From positions 393,383 through 457,382 of the forward strand of contig NW_025064888.1 of the NCBI RefSeq assembly GCF_019112545.1: a stretch of 64,000 bases of DNA, given 5' to 3'. Shown in pieces: positions 40,601-52,445 of the stretch. Below the pieces are notes generated by a model. The model ran no database searches and was not told the origin of the DNA. It worked only from the letters and a program-made list of their open reading frames with translations. The DNA is from Guyanagaster necrorhizus (lineage: Eukaryota > Basidiomycota > Agaricomycetes > Agaricales > Physalacriaceae). The position numbers and the translations under genes are program-made. Within the stretch, counting starts at the first letter, position 1; the number at the start of each line of letters is the position of its first letter.

Positions 40601-41527
40601 ATCGTAGTCCCCTTGCGGCCAAGCGCATCCCCAACTATAAGAAAAGGCTCAGAAAAGTGTGCTTGAATGGCATACAGGGACTAACCATAGCCAAGAGTCC
40701 AAGAAAGACCAGGTTGAGCTGAAACTACTCTCAAGGCCCCAGATGAAAGGCATCAAGTAAGCGTTCGTGGAAGACTTGATCGTCTCCCATCCGCTAGCTC
40801 CCAAACAGTCGCCAGAGTAACTAGACACCATCACCTGTCCATTGTAGTAGAACTGATTGGGATGGCTTATGAACTGGTTGATATAGCTAATCGTTTTTGA
40901 GACATCGCATGAAAATGCAGTGTAATCAAAAGAGATGAACAACTTCAAGTCCGTGCCCACGGCAGCCGCATACGCGTCGGTGATTTGCGAAAGCTGCCAG
41001 TCATCGTCACCTATGTTCAGAGCGATAGCATCGCTGATGTAAAAAATGAGACAAGCGCTAATTAATAAAGCTGTAGAGAAGAGTACGTACACGCTGTTGG
41101 CGCTGATGCGAGAGATGTCATCCGCCCAATCAGATTGTGTATAGGGATATCTGTAAAGAGATAGAAAAGGTGAATGATAAAAATCAGACAGCGGATGTTA
41201 CCAACGTACGTATCTGTTGGTAGGCAACGACGGAAGTGTATCAGTGAGGTGAGGGTGCTTGCGCCAAAGACACGTACTTCCAACAATCTAGTAGGAGGGA
41301 AATTAGTTGAAGAAAAATACGAGAGGATCACGACTTACATGATGCATGAAGACATACTTTGTATCGTCTCTTTTTTCTAACGTGTTATTGCCAGCTGGAG
41401 AAGGGATACGTTTTGCCTTGTGCGCGGAGCCTAGGGTATGATGACTTCGTTGGGAGAGACGACCAAGAACCGGCAAGACAGAGAGCGTGAAAAGGAGGGG
41501 TATAAATAACAAATGAGTGACGCGCAT
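37691..41527 (-). CDS. Secreted GH71 alpha-1,3-glucanase with four WSC domains
   Basis: Predicted to hydrolyse alpha-1,3-glucan of fungal cell walls (mutanase). A signal peptide (first ~22 residues) leads into a basic propeptide region ending in a KR site. The GH71 domain starts at KYVFMHHIVGNTYPYTQSDW and includes ALNIGDDDWQ, KLFISFDYTAF, WGCAWPQGDYDKN, MWIFTHYSWTDKNF and VTWNDYGESDYF. A Ser/Thr-rich linker of about 30 residues (near 39290-39370) joins it to four WSC domains of Cys-rich carbohydrate-binding type, near 39240-38900, 38850-38500, 38455-38110 and 38100-37740. The last two are near-identical tandem copies with a 357-bp period, intron included. A 4-nt exon at 41210-41213 is needed to read VGNTYPY. 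A 40-nt intron near 39750 is unusually short. The stop is at 37691. Length is roughly 880-900 residues; some exon edges are provisional. Confidence 0.87.
37744..38454. repeat. Tandem duplication of a WSC exon-intron unit
   Basis: Two direct copies with a period of 357 bp, each holding most of a WSC domain and the same intron. Over about 310 compared bases only about 15-20 differences were noticed, including very few inside the intron, so the duplication is recent or homogenised by gene conversion. Confidence 0.85.
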
Positions 41528-42386
41528 AATTAACGAGCGTGGGCGGCTAGTTAGCCTAGTACTTGAGGCAGGACGTCCTCCAAGTAAGTCACCAGCGATT
41601 AGAAGATGGTGGAAGCGGAAACTTGAACAAGAACAAGGGCAACGCTCATAAAAAGAGTTGAGGGGAAGACCCCTTTAATTATGACAGTTGTCGGCCCTTG
41701 CTCTGACCTAAAATAGGGGGTACACATCTGGAACTCCGTCGATCGAAAGCCAAGGCAACGATTTCGAGCTTCAAAACATCATCCTTAGCTTCACCGTCTT
41801 TACGTGGAAGTACCTAAACAAGTCAAGCCGTGAGCACATCAAAAGTATATATACAGACCCGTCGTACAACCAACCAAGTGAAGGATTTCTGGGCGCTAAA
41901 TGTTGACGGAAGATAAACCACCGGTCGTGGACTCGTGTTTTCAGGAGGTGACATCGTGGCAGGTACAGATCCCGGCAGCGAGCGCAAATCGTGGTGAAAA
42001 TCGTTGGTAATCATTGATAACACGGCGGGACAAGCTTGAAGTATTGATACGCTGAGGCACGAACGTCGAAAACCGGAAGTAACAATTGTTTGGCCTAATT
42101 GCCTTTGAGGGCCTTTGTACGTTTTATGCGTCCTCTTCTCATTTCCATAGTGCATCTACTCGAACGTTCGTCTGCAGTTACCTCTTTAAAGAAAGACCTA
42201 ACAAAGTTCCTGATCATTTGACAGACTGACATGCCAAAAAAGGATCGTACCGAGCTTGAGATGCTTATCCTTCTTACTACTGGTAACCACGACATAAAAT
42301 AGATCCATATATGATTACAATCGATACAATATATAACAGTTTCCAAAACTCACAGTAGATTCAACGTCTCACTTTCAAAATCAACA
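41528..42386. other. Intergenic region, GH71 promoter
   Basis: Lies between the start of the glucanase and the stop of the AFG1-like gene, both on the minus strand. No gene recognised. Confidence 0.5.
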
Positions 42387-44294
42387 TCACCGCCTCTCAG
42401 ATGTCTCAGTCCACTCCTTGCTCCCCATCTGCACAAGCCTAGAACAAGCTCTCGCAAAGGCAAAAATCTCTTCCTCGCCCGAAAACATCGAACTGGCGCC
42501 AATGAGCTGTTCGGACAAGCCCTGGGAGAAGAAGCAAGATAAGGCTATGGGCGCTCGGCGTTGAATGATAAACCAGGGACAAACCAAATCGTCCATGACA
42601 CTCCGCATATGCTCTGATGGGCCTTTGCCCGCATCTGCCCTGTCACTGGAGAATACTTGATGAATAGGTACCTCCGAAGTGACGAAGAGTTTCGTCTACC
42701 ATTTGAAAAGCTCAGCGGAGGCACAAAAGGAAGAAAATAGGAACAGGATTCACCCTGCTCTCATAACAAGCGTCGATAAAAGTAATAAATCTTCTTGCCT
42801 TGTCCTTGCTGTCCAACCCCATCTTAGGAACATCCAGCAAGAAAACGGTATGGAATGCCCTCGTCACTTCCAGATAGTCAGCAGCGCTTAGTGGCTGTCC
42901 GCACAGCTCTTCGAAATGAAACTTTGCTATATGCTGCGTACTCTCTGGAATGCGAAGCGTCCGGCCCCATATCGTGAGCGGTCTGTTATGTACGACCGGG
43001 TCTGAAGGGTCTTGCGATGTCAGTGACTTGAATATCTTATTAATCTCGAGGGCGTTTGAAGGTGTGAGAGGGTGGTAATAGACTTTAGAAAGGGCACGGG
43101 GTATTCGACGATAATCTGTTGAGAAAAAATTCATATCCTTTTCACCGTCCCAAAGTGAAGAGTATGCTTACCAGTCCCCGAATCTAAATCGGTCACTTTA
43201 AAATGTGTCTTGAGGAGATCTATGGCGGGTATGAAACTCGAACGCTGGATTCCATTCTTGTAAAGTTCATCGGGATGTCGACTGTTATAAGATGGAAGTC
43301 ACAGAAATCCTTAGCATTAACTGAACACTGACTTTGAGGTAATGACGCAAACAACGCCATGAGTGAGCAAATTCTCAAGGAGTCGTCGAAGTATCATAGC
43401 GTCCGCGATATCCGTGACCTACGCGAGAGCGGCTCAGATCGGGCTGGGCCTGGTAATTGAGCACAAATACGCACCTGAAACTCATCAAAGCAGAGAACAT
43501 AGGCTTGACCAGCGAGATCACGCGCAACAGGTATAATTGGGTCCCCGCCTCTGTGCCCCATTGCAATCTTGGCTGCATGCAGTCGTTTATGTACGTCTAT
43601 CATGAAAGCATGGAAATGGACACGTCGCTTGCGGTTCAAGCGAGAAGGCAGGGTATTGTAAAACAAGTCCATGAGCATAGTCTTCCCCGTCCCGACATCA
43701 CCATACAGATATAGACCCTTGGGTACATTTTCTGGTGGTGAAGCGGTTCCTGTATCGTTGCGAGAGAAGATTCGGGACAGCTACAAGCACGATGAGATAG
43801 AGGTGAGACAGAAAGAGGATTACGACACACCAGAGAGTTGGAAGCAGAGGGGTCTGGAGTTAGCGGTGGGGTATAATGCACCAACTCGTCATGAAGGTCC
43901 TGCAATTTCTGAATTATCCTTGTCTGGTGCTCGTCACCCCGAAGCGTCCCGGTATCTATCAGTCTACAGTACTGGACCAGTGGCGTTGGGGAGTCTGTAC
44001 CAGTCCCCGGGTCAGCGTTACGTGGAGTCGAGAACCGGCCTCAAAAGGCTCACCTCTGTCCGTCTTTGCTGATACTGCGGCCTGGCCCAGTGCTCTGGCC
44101 CCGCTGGCGTAAAGTTGCTCTTCCGCCCTTGTCGGCTCAATCGCCAAGGATGAATTTCCCCGACCTTTGATGGGCTGCGGCCGGGATGCGGAAGGCGTAC
44201 AAGATAGGAAAGTACGGTGTTTTACCGAAGGAGACAAAGCTCGTCGTTGGCGCCGCGATGAAGAGACGAACGACCTCGCTGCCCTCGACGACAT
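42387..44294 (-). CDS. AFG1: AFG1/LACE1-type mitochondrial AAA ATPase
   Basis: Inner-membrane-associated ATPase that helps degrade or extract mitochondrially encoded respiratory subunits. The N-terminus ([18 protein letters not shown]) is Arg/Ser-rich without acids, a mitochondrial targeting pattern. After an intron that joins TDR to DSPTPLVQY comes the family segment [16 protein letters not shown]. Walker A is GDVGTGKT and Walker [25 protein letters not shown] and [16 protein letters not shown] are typical AFG1 motifs. The C-terminal part [17 protein letters not shown] is also family-like. About eight exons. It is divergent from UreF over 147 bp. Confidence 0.9.
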
Positions 44295-44441
44295 TCTAAT
44301 CTACGACTTGGACAATGACAAACAGATCTAGAATCAAATGGGCAGCGGCCACCGATATAATCATTCAAATGGATCTTTTAAGTTAAACACGTGCGGAGGG
44401 ATCGGAAGCCGCCGGGCAGCGCAAGCGACGAGCTCGCGGTC
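44295..44441. promoter_or_regulatory. Short divergent promoter with an E-box
   Basis: The 147-bp gap between two divergent start codons must carry both promoters. It contains one palindromic CACGTG at 44388-44393, the core site of bHLH regulators. No TATA box was seen. Confidence 0.5.
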
Positions 44442-45329
44442 ATGAACAGCGATGACGAGACATATATTCTGCTTCTGCTCTCTGATAGCAACCTCCCGAC
44501 TGGCGCATTCGTAGCTTCGTCGGGCCTCGAGTCGTACATGAAGCATGGCTTCGGTTCCAACGACCCTACAGCATTCATCCGCGACAGCATGGCATCCTAT
44601 GCGCGAAGTGCACTGCCATTCGTTTCCGATGCCTACCGCCTTGTCTCTTTGTACCGCGAGATGGATGTACAAGGCAGCAGTCTGGACCAATCGTCCTCAA
44701 AGCTCTTGTCGGACATCGTCGCACTTGAAGAGCTCTACGAAACCATGATGCTCAATCACGTCGCTAGACGCGCATCGAAATCCCAAGGAGTTGCCCTTTT
44801 AACGTTGTACACAAAGGCCCTCTCTCCGCCTTCTTCATTTCCGTTAGAGTCCGACGCCAAGGGGGTTCACGAACAAATGTCCACATTCTTCACTCAGTTC
44901 AAGACAATGGTCAGAAGAGAGGATGCGCATGGGCATTTACCAACGTGTTGGGGAGCATTGACAGCTGCGCTGGGGCTGACTTTAGGTGCTCTCTCTATAT
45001 GTATACCCGCCATCGGTTTCCTGACAAAAGTTACAGAAAGGTCCTGCTATCTCCACCTCTTCCTTCATGCCCGAAGCCTCCTTTCCGCATCTGTTCGCTT
45101 AAATGATATTGGCCCGTATAATGCTCAGCAAATCTTACTTCACGCTGTACGCCCATTGGTAGCAGCTGAAACCAGTCGATGTCGTAGTCTGACTACAGGA
45201 TCAATCCCTCATTTAATAGACGACGGTGCATTCGACGAAACGATTCATGGACCAGCAAATACTTGGCCTCTGGGCGAGATCTTAACGGCCAGGCATGACT
45301 TGCAGCATTCACGCATTTTCAACAGTTAG
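44442..45329 (+). CDS. ureF: Urease accessory protein UreF
   Basis: Part of the UreD-UreF-UreG complex that delivers nickel to urease in the cytosol. Two exons, 44442-44985 and 45037-45329, give 278 residues. Family segments are LLSDSNLPTGAFVASSGLESY near the start, HGHLPTCWGALTAALGLTLE, and RSLLSASVRLNDIGPYNAQQ. The intron 44986-45036 is 51 nt long, in frame and without a stop, so the frame is also open through it. Splicing is inferred because LTLERSCYLHLFLHARS matches the usual UreF reading and the insert does not. The ATG at 44442 starts just before the conserved region. Confidence 0.9.
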   Translation: MNSDDETYILLLLSDSNLPTGAFVASSGLESYMKHGFGSNDPTAFIRDSMASYARSALPFVSDAYRLVSLYREMDVQGSSLDQSSSKLLSDIVALEELYETMMLNHVARRASKSQGVALLTLYTKALSPPSSFPLESDAKGVHEQMSTFFTQFKTMVRREDAHGHLPTCWGALTAALGLTLGALSICIPAIGFLTKVTERSCYLHLFLHARSLLSASVRLNDIGPYNAQQILLHAVRPLVAAETSRCRSLTTGSIPHLIDDGAFDETIHGPANTWPLGEILTARHDLQHSRIFNS

Positions 45330-45397
45330 CTTGCCGCAAGCAGCAATGTCCGTTATCACATCCATTTCTGTGTGTCTATCTATTATAGCTAGAAGCA

Positions 45398-47145
45398 TTA
45401 TTTGCGACCTTTGGTCGGCGTGACTGGAACAAAGAATGCTGCATCCTCGTCGTCAGAACCGAAGATATCTCCTTGTGAACCAGTACCCTTCAATAGCAAG
45501 ATATCGGGTGACTCGCTACTCGGCAAATCCCACACCTCTTCTTCTTCATCCTTTGCTGTCAATTTAGATGAGAATAATGAGGAGGAGGAAGCAGTCTGAG
45601 TTTGTGTGTTATGTACCCTACTCAGGCCTAACCGTTTCGGTGGTTTCGGTTTCACAGGAGTAGCTTCTACCAGCGTCACACCCTCATTTTTAGGCTTGGG
45701 TTCCATTGGCTTCGGCTGTTCCTTGTGTGTTTCCTTCACTTTGGGTTTTGGTTTTCCTTTGAACACCATAGACATGCTCACTTCCCGGTTCAATACGCGT
45801 TTCTTCGAGTTTGTGCCAACACTCTCGGCACGTTCTCGTTCCTTTTCCTGCGCAAGAGAAACGGACAGTGATCGCGAGCGTGAACGTGCCAGGGATCTGG
45901 GCTGTACTTCTCGAGCTGAAGAAGACGTGACCGACAAGGCAGGAGAAGGATGCCGGTCACGGGTATTGTCAGCGGTCGAAGTTCGAGCCCGCTTGGGTCG
46001 AGGGAGAAGCTCTTTGGGTGGTTGGGACTCTGGTGACGGAGAACGACTAGAAGAGCGTGAGGTCGTTTCGTCGTCTGAGAAAATGGATGTGCGGAAAATC
46101 TTGGAGTGAAGGAGAGAGCATTGGTCGGGGAGGCTTGTCTTGAATCTATGCGAAGATTTAGAAACGAGAGACATGGTAAATCATCCACAACTTACTGAGG
46201 CTCGACAACGTCCCGAAAGAAGCGTTGTATCCAGTCAAGCACATTCTCCTTATCATCTTTTGAGGATGCAGACGACTGTTCCACGATATTTATCAGTTGC
46301 CACATAGATAGTTTATCCATGAATGCTTCCAGCCTGTCTTCAGTGGTCTTATTCACGGTACGGGCCGTGTCGTTACGTGGTGATTGTTTTTTCCTCTTTC
46401 GAGATGGCGATTCTGAAGGAGGCGGTGGCGGGCCAGGCAATGATAAAAGGAGCAAATGAAGTAGAATTTGAATCAACACCCTAAAAATTAGTGAATAAAA
46501 AGAAGATAGAATAGAATGTTTGACATTACTCTCGTCTTTCCATACGCTCCAACCATTTAGCTCGCCACTTCTCGTTCATCCATAGCTCCTCTGCGCGTTC
46601 ACTGGATCCAGGACGAGACTGACCCCGGCTCTCGTCTGCCTTCTCGTTACTCAGAGCATACCACATCATCGTCTCTTCAATCTCTCCGTCTCCTCCACCA
46701 TCTGATAAAAGTTGTGGCAGGTCGGTATGATATTTATTGGCAGCTAAGCGGCCCGTCAACAATAATGGCGAAACAAGCACGTGCAAAGGATGTGTCGTAG
46801 GCTGAGATGAGGACGCGATATTCACGCGTAGCAGGCTCGGAATGAGGAGTGTTAGTGGCATTATTGACTACAAAGAGAGTTATCAATCAGGTCTTCCTCT
46901 TAGAGAATGAAAGACAAACAGACCTCTGGCAGCCAAAGGAATTGCAGGTACGTCCGCTGGATATACATGTCGGCCGTCTCACTGGCAAGATCGGCGAATG
47001 GGTAGTCCTTTGAGAGAACTCTTGCATGAGATTCCGACCAGTTCACTTGGCTGGGGGCAAGCCTAAACGCAAAAGAGGATATTTCCACCATGGTGGATGG
47101 TGGTTGCTGCGAAGACAATTGACATGCCGTCGGCCAATTCGTCAT
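45398..47145 (-). CDS. Sld3-like DNA replication initiation factor
   Basis: In yeast, Sld3 recruits Cdc45 to MCM at origins and is a CDK target. Four or five exons. The N-terminal half holds YIQRTYLQFLWLPESIMPL, SLLRVNIASSS and EKWRAKWLERMERREVLIQI, matching what I recall of the Sld3 central domain with its hydrophobic helix LLHLLLLSLPG. The C-terminal half is disordered, Ser/Pro/Lys-rich, and includes NREVSMSMVFKGKPK and many SP/TP sites that could be CDK targets. The start MTNWPTACQL at 47145 gives the longest reading; a downstream Met in STMVEISS is possible. Assignment rests on remembered motifs. Confidence 0.65.
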
Positions 47146-49415
47146 CCTTGTTCCGCACTTCCATCAACGACGGTGCGCCTCATTCGAAGTCGCCTAACAT
47201 GTTGTGCTCGTCCTAATATAACAACAATGTACTTTCGCAACTGGCCGCGCTGCTTCCATGTCCATCGTCCTGCCATGCGCAGCCAGCCAAAAAAAACAGT
47301 ATCAATGAAATCTGATGGCTGTCCGACGGCAGTTTTGCCGCCATCGGAACACTTGACAGCATCTGTGGAACTATTCTATGCCTCTTTCTAGGCTTCAAAT
47401 AGACAAGCGACAAACGGCAGTTCCCCTTGCTGGAATATTCGCACTCATCCTGGACTCCAAACGAAATCTCAGGCGCGGCTCTCGGACTAGTGGTCGGGTG
47501 TAAAATTTGATGAACATCTGCTTGTACGACGCCCTTCAGCGTTACGCCTTTGACTATTGCCGCTATTTCCTGATCTTTAATGTCAGAATAGTGCCACCGA
47601 CCGTTCCGCTGAGCAAACACGCGCTTCTGTCCTTTCTTTTCTTGATTACAGTTGCCGCCGCTATTGCCTGCCCCTGCTCCATACCTTTGCAACGTCGGCC
47701 AACCTCTCTTGAGACACTCAGACTGCTGCTGTCAAGTGTCTCGTCTACGTCGTGACATTGATCGTCAAATGTTTCCAATGCACTGTGAGAACATTTGACG
47801 CGATGCGGGCCGGTGGTAGTGCACGGAAGTCATCCGGGCTTGCGATGTATACATCTCTCTGGCCCCGGGCCTGGTGTTCCGTTCCTGCTCGAGAACATGG
47901 CCTTTATCACACGTCGGGGAGACTTTGGCTCGTATCAGTCTCTCGATATAATTAGCGCAGCGTCCGTCACGATTGTACCGTAACTCGTATCTTTCTATTA
48001 CTTTTAATTCACGCATGCTATCTCACGGATATATTGCAGGACACTGTGGTGTATACTTGTCGGATGTACTACACGCACATGATTTGGTCTTGAAGATTTG
48101 CTATTGATGGAAGATTCCGTTTTCAATGTCTGGACAGATTACCGAGGTGGCGGTCTTAATCCATACACCGATCAGCCTGTTTCCGTGAAACTTGCTTTAG
48201 TTCTCAAGGCGGAAAACGCAGGGTGTAGCAAGAATTCTAGAACGTTGATTGCCCTTTGGACTCATAAGGAACCTCTACAGAATATTTTCTATCCTTCGAA
48301 GCTTTACGCGATGATAGCCATGGCAAATGCCGACTGGGGCGGCCGCAGTGCTATCATCTGGTACGCAAAGCATCTTTTCTTAAAAGGGGAAATACTCATC
48401 GTTCTCACCTGGGCAACCTTGACGGAATCCAGCCACACAACGCGGTAGAAGCCCACTATCCTTTGGAGAAGCTGTACACTTCGCATGGTTCAATTAGCCG
48501 CTGGCGGGAGTTTGGGAGTGTACCGAAAATTAATCGGCTATACAAAGCACGGAACCCACCCGTAAGTCAAGAATTTAGGACGCTGTTTCCTTCCTACCGG
48601 CTTCCCCTCTTTAAGGGCCTTCATACACCTCCGTATTACAGTGATGGCCGTGCGGCACGAATAATTCCTTCGACACCTTCTCCAACCTCCAACCAACTTT
48701 TACTTGCCCTTTCAATCGACGATCGTATGATGTCATGCTGTGCCCGCCAAGGAACATTTGTAGAGAAGTAGAGATCTCTTGCAAGTGCGTGTACATGTTG
48801 TGTAATTATTGTCGTTACAGTGCGACATGTTGCTCCTCGCGTCAACATACGTCCGAATAAGCTAGTGTTTTTGTTGGCCCCGGCGCCGAGCCGGATATAT
48901 CATGTAAATTCTCATTGGAACTTTTTATCAAGAAGGCTCATGGTGATTGTCACCGGCACCTTCAGACTGTAACGGAGCGTTGCCCCGTCCAATTGGTCAG
49001 CTACGTCAAAATTGACACCGATATCTTTTCGAGCTTTTCTCTTTTGAATCTTCCGCTGCTATCTCTTTTTCAGCTTCCTTTTCCCGGGTCAATTTATTCG
49101 AAATTCGAAGTCCTGAGTCGTGGTACCAGTGGTGGGAACTTGGTAACTAGGGCTTAGCGGCTGCGGCTTAAGTACGAGTCCATCTTCCATGGACCGTGGG
49201 TCCGGTAAAAAAAGGTGCGCCGGCCCAACGGTCCCTTCTCCACGATTATTATTGAAGTTTCTATAGTCATCATCTATCCCAGGTACTACACGATGCTGCC
49301 AACGGCAATCTTCACTCGAAACACAGCAAAATTACGAGCCATCGTGGGAATAAACAGTGCCCGATCGGCAGTATAGAACCATAGGCCTTACAAAATGTAT
49401 TGAATGGATGTAGCA
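47146..49415. other. 2.3-kb stretch without a supported gene
   Basis: Several open frames of 60-160 codons are present, for example 47213-47692 on the minus strand and 48098-48448 on the plus strand. None has an ATG start plus recognisable motif that I can defend. The frame following 48300 (through WREFGSVPKINRLYKARNPP near 48500) looks weakly coding and may be a gene remnant. Confidence 0.4.
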
Positions 49416-50649
49416 ATGCGACATCACTCCAAGACTCGAACTGGATGCAAGACATGCAGGCGTCGTAAAATCAAAGTATGCTTCGATTCCAACAGTCCAT
49501 AGACGCGCTAACACATGTTTGTAGTGCGACGAAGAAACTCCCGTTTGTAATAACTGCACAAAGCGGAAGATCGAGTGCATATGGGAGCAGTCTGGCGATA
49601 AACGCCCCGTGTCACCACCGGTGGGATCACTATCGGTGGCGTCATACTCTCATGGAACGCCATCCACGTCAAGTCTGCCTTCCTCCGAAGGCGATGGCTT
49701 GCTCGATATTCTTGGACTCGAACTCATACACCACTACACTAATAGCACATGCTACACATTTTGTCGCGACCAAGCGAGGACAGACATATACAGGTCCAAG
49801 CTCCCGATGCTTGCGTTTCAGGACGGCAATTCATTTCTCCTCCATGCCATCCTGGCCATTTCGGCTCTACACCTCTATTCCCTTAACCCGGCATCCGGCA
49901 AATATGCGCTGACTGCTAATACTCATTGCTCGCAGGCTCTCGCTGGAGTGAAAGCTGTCTGGTCCGAAGACAGCTCCTCCACAGCGGACCCTAACACAGT
50001 ATTCCTGACGTACATGGTGTTGACTATATACGGCCACGCTACCAGCACTCCGCCACTCTGTCACGAAACGTCCAAAGTCTGGCTCGGCGTCCTGCGCACT
50101 GCAATATCGTTCGGACGAAAGTGGTCATTAGATTCCGATATTTCAGATGCTTTCGAGTGGACGTTTCTCCCGCAAGGTATCGACGAGCCCATCAACCCCG
50201 CGGTAGCGTTTCCAAGCTCCCTCACCGCGCTCCCTCTCCCTCTACCTGGATCCCCAGATATTTGGGAAGTGCAGAATCCTGCGGTATCCGCGGTGTACCA
50301 AGAATGTGTCTCTTTACTGAGGCTTGCATGGAAGGCTTCTTACCACCCGCATTACCAGTCGTACGCCCTCATGTCGTGGTTCGGGCGAGTACCGATGGCG
50401 TATTTTAGTTTTCTTTTTGAGAAAAGGCCCCGAGCCTTGCTCCTCATGACCCATTTCTGCATGATTTCAAAGAGGGTCGACCAGGCATGGTGGTCGAAGA
50501 AGGATTGGGATAAGATTATTTTGAACTTGACAAATGAGATCGGAGTGAAGTGGGATGCGTTCATGGATTGGGAGATTGATCATCGGAGTCAGGCTGGCGC
50601 TAATGCATTGCGAGATGATTTCCCCTCCTCTTGGGTAGGAACTGTGTAG
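49416..50649 (+). CDS. Zn2Cys6 transcription factor, Upc2-like
   Basis: Fungal binuclear zinc cluster regulator. Exons 49416-49475 and 49525-50649 give 394 residues. The cluster near residues 11-37 reads CKTCRRRKIKC, then CDEETPVCNNC and KIEC, with six cysteines in the proper spacing; the intron falls between K20 and C21. A linker rich in Ser and Pro follows, then LLDILGLELIHHYTNSTCYTF, typical of the sterol-uptake (Upc2/Ecm22-like) regulator branch with a C-terminal ligand-binding helical domain. An ATG at 49416 gives a short N-terminus, as is common in this branch. Targets cannot be inferred. It stands 1.8 kb upstream of the F-box gene. Confidence 0.9.
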
Positions 50650-52445
50650 CGCGTAGTGTATCTTGTACGATATGGGGGAAACTAGTTTAGTCACAAATAA
50701 TGTATTACAGCCATTTACACCTAGCTTGACACTGGACAGTACTAACTCGTTTCCTTTACGAGTGGAGAGAGAAATTTGAGCCTTCGTCATAGACGTGACA
50801 TTGAAGGGTTTTCAGACCTGGGAGAGGTGTTCATGGCTATCTCGGAAATCTCGGAGTGGCTTTGACACCTTTCAAGTCCCAAAGCCTCGGTTTATGACGA
50901 TGTCCGATTCTTCTTTTTTCATCAAATAACAAAGCCATCATACAGTAGACTGTCGACCCATGTATGGGATGTGAGTCGTAGTTACTTTTGGCCTTGGAAG
51001 ACATATCAATGTTGAAACGAGCAACGAAAAAACAGTGGAAGTTGCATTACTCCGTATGTTTAACCTTTTGGTCATGGTTCATGGACGCTCTCGCTGACCG
51101 TAAATAATTCTAACTCTGCATTGTAAAGGTATGATATGCACCCGTCTAGTATTCCGAGTCTCCAGAGGAGGATAACATTATGGACCTCCTTCACAATGAC
51201 TATTGTTACTAAGAAGAATAAGAAAAGACATCACTGCTGGGGCCAGTTCCTTTTCGGCACGGAAACCAACATTCTGAAAATGTTGTGATTTTCAATTACC
51301 TTTATACGCTGCAAAACGGGATAAGTAAAACATGATGAAATTTTTATTTTGGCATTCTTTTTATATGCCAACAAAGTGGTTTCCTTTGTTCTGGCAGTGG
51401 GGGATGCCGTTTTCAATTCAATTTTCCCTGCTGTTTTCTTTTACGGAAAAGAATATAGAAATGATTTCATTTATCAACTCATTTTACTGAACTCATTTTT
51501 ACTATTGCAGAATTTAATGAAATGTCGCAACATTTTCAGGTCTTATTTTTCTGCCGAGAAAATGTATCGGTCCCAGCAGTGCATCGATACCTGGAACTCG
51601 GCCCTGAATAAAAACCCGAAATTCGACGATCCTTATTTTACATTGCCCTTCCTCCGCCATTGTAGATATTCGTAACTGGTATTATACCCCTTCGATGAAT
51701 ATTACACGGGTGCAGGACTGCCGTTAGCGGTAGATAGCTAAGAGTGGAGAAGAGAATCTGCTATGTCGCCGAATAGCAAACGTTTTCCTATATCATATGG
51801 CAAGTTTCCCAAGACGATTAGTTGAGGTTGAGTTCGTTCACTTTAATATTTCGGTATCCTTCCGCAACGCGAGATATGGGCCGAGGAGGGCAAATGCACA
51901 CTCTCCTGCTTTTATGTGGTCCACAGATCGTGCCCTCGGACGATATTTTGTAAAACCTGGCACGTCTATCCCAAATAAAGACAGTAAGGGCACCCGTCGA
52001 GTGAAAGACAGTCAGCGTTTCTCATCGTATCTGTATCGGGAGAATGTTACTAACTATGGCTTGTTTCAAGCGTGCCGTCGGCCCGGAAGCGCGATCCTGC
52101 CGAGCTCTGTGCCGACATTTTGTATGCACCTGGAACCACCCCAGAAGGCGCGACTACATCGAAAATAGCCTCCTTTCTACTGCCCTTGCATCTGAATAAG
52201 GAAAGTTTGGGGTTTGGGGCGTGGGATGCCGCTCAGTTCATCGACGTGACGGCCGGTGAGATAACGACCCACCCGGTCTTATCTTCATGTCTGTATCCCC
52301 TAACTCTCGCCATCACCTTTCGTTAATATCCCTATCCCTTCCATGATGAGGACCGTAATCTGAAGCACGGCCTACTTTTTCTCTTCGTTGAAGCGTCCAG
52401 ACGAACTTAATATTCTCCAACTTCTCGAGCTCAGTCTTCCATATC
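50650..52445. other. 1.8-kb intergenic stretch
   Basis: No gene recognised. A segment near 51230-51560 is clearly AT-rich. Open frames at 51349-51675 and 51797-52168 carry no motif. May hold old transposon remains. Confidence 0.45.

Noticed and set aside
47213..47692. 160-codon minus-strand frame upstream of the Sld3-like gene
   Set aside because: Begins without ATG and shows no family motif; left as non-coding.
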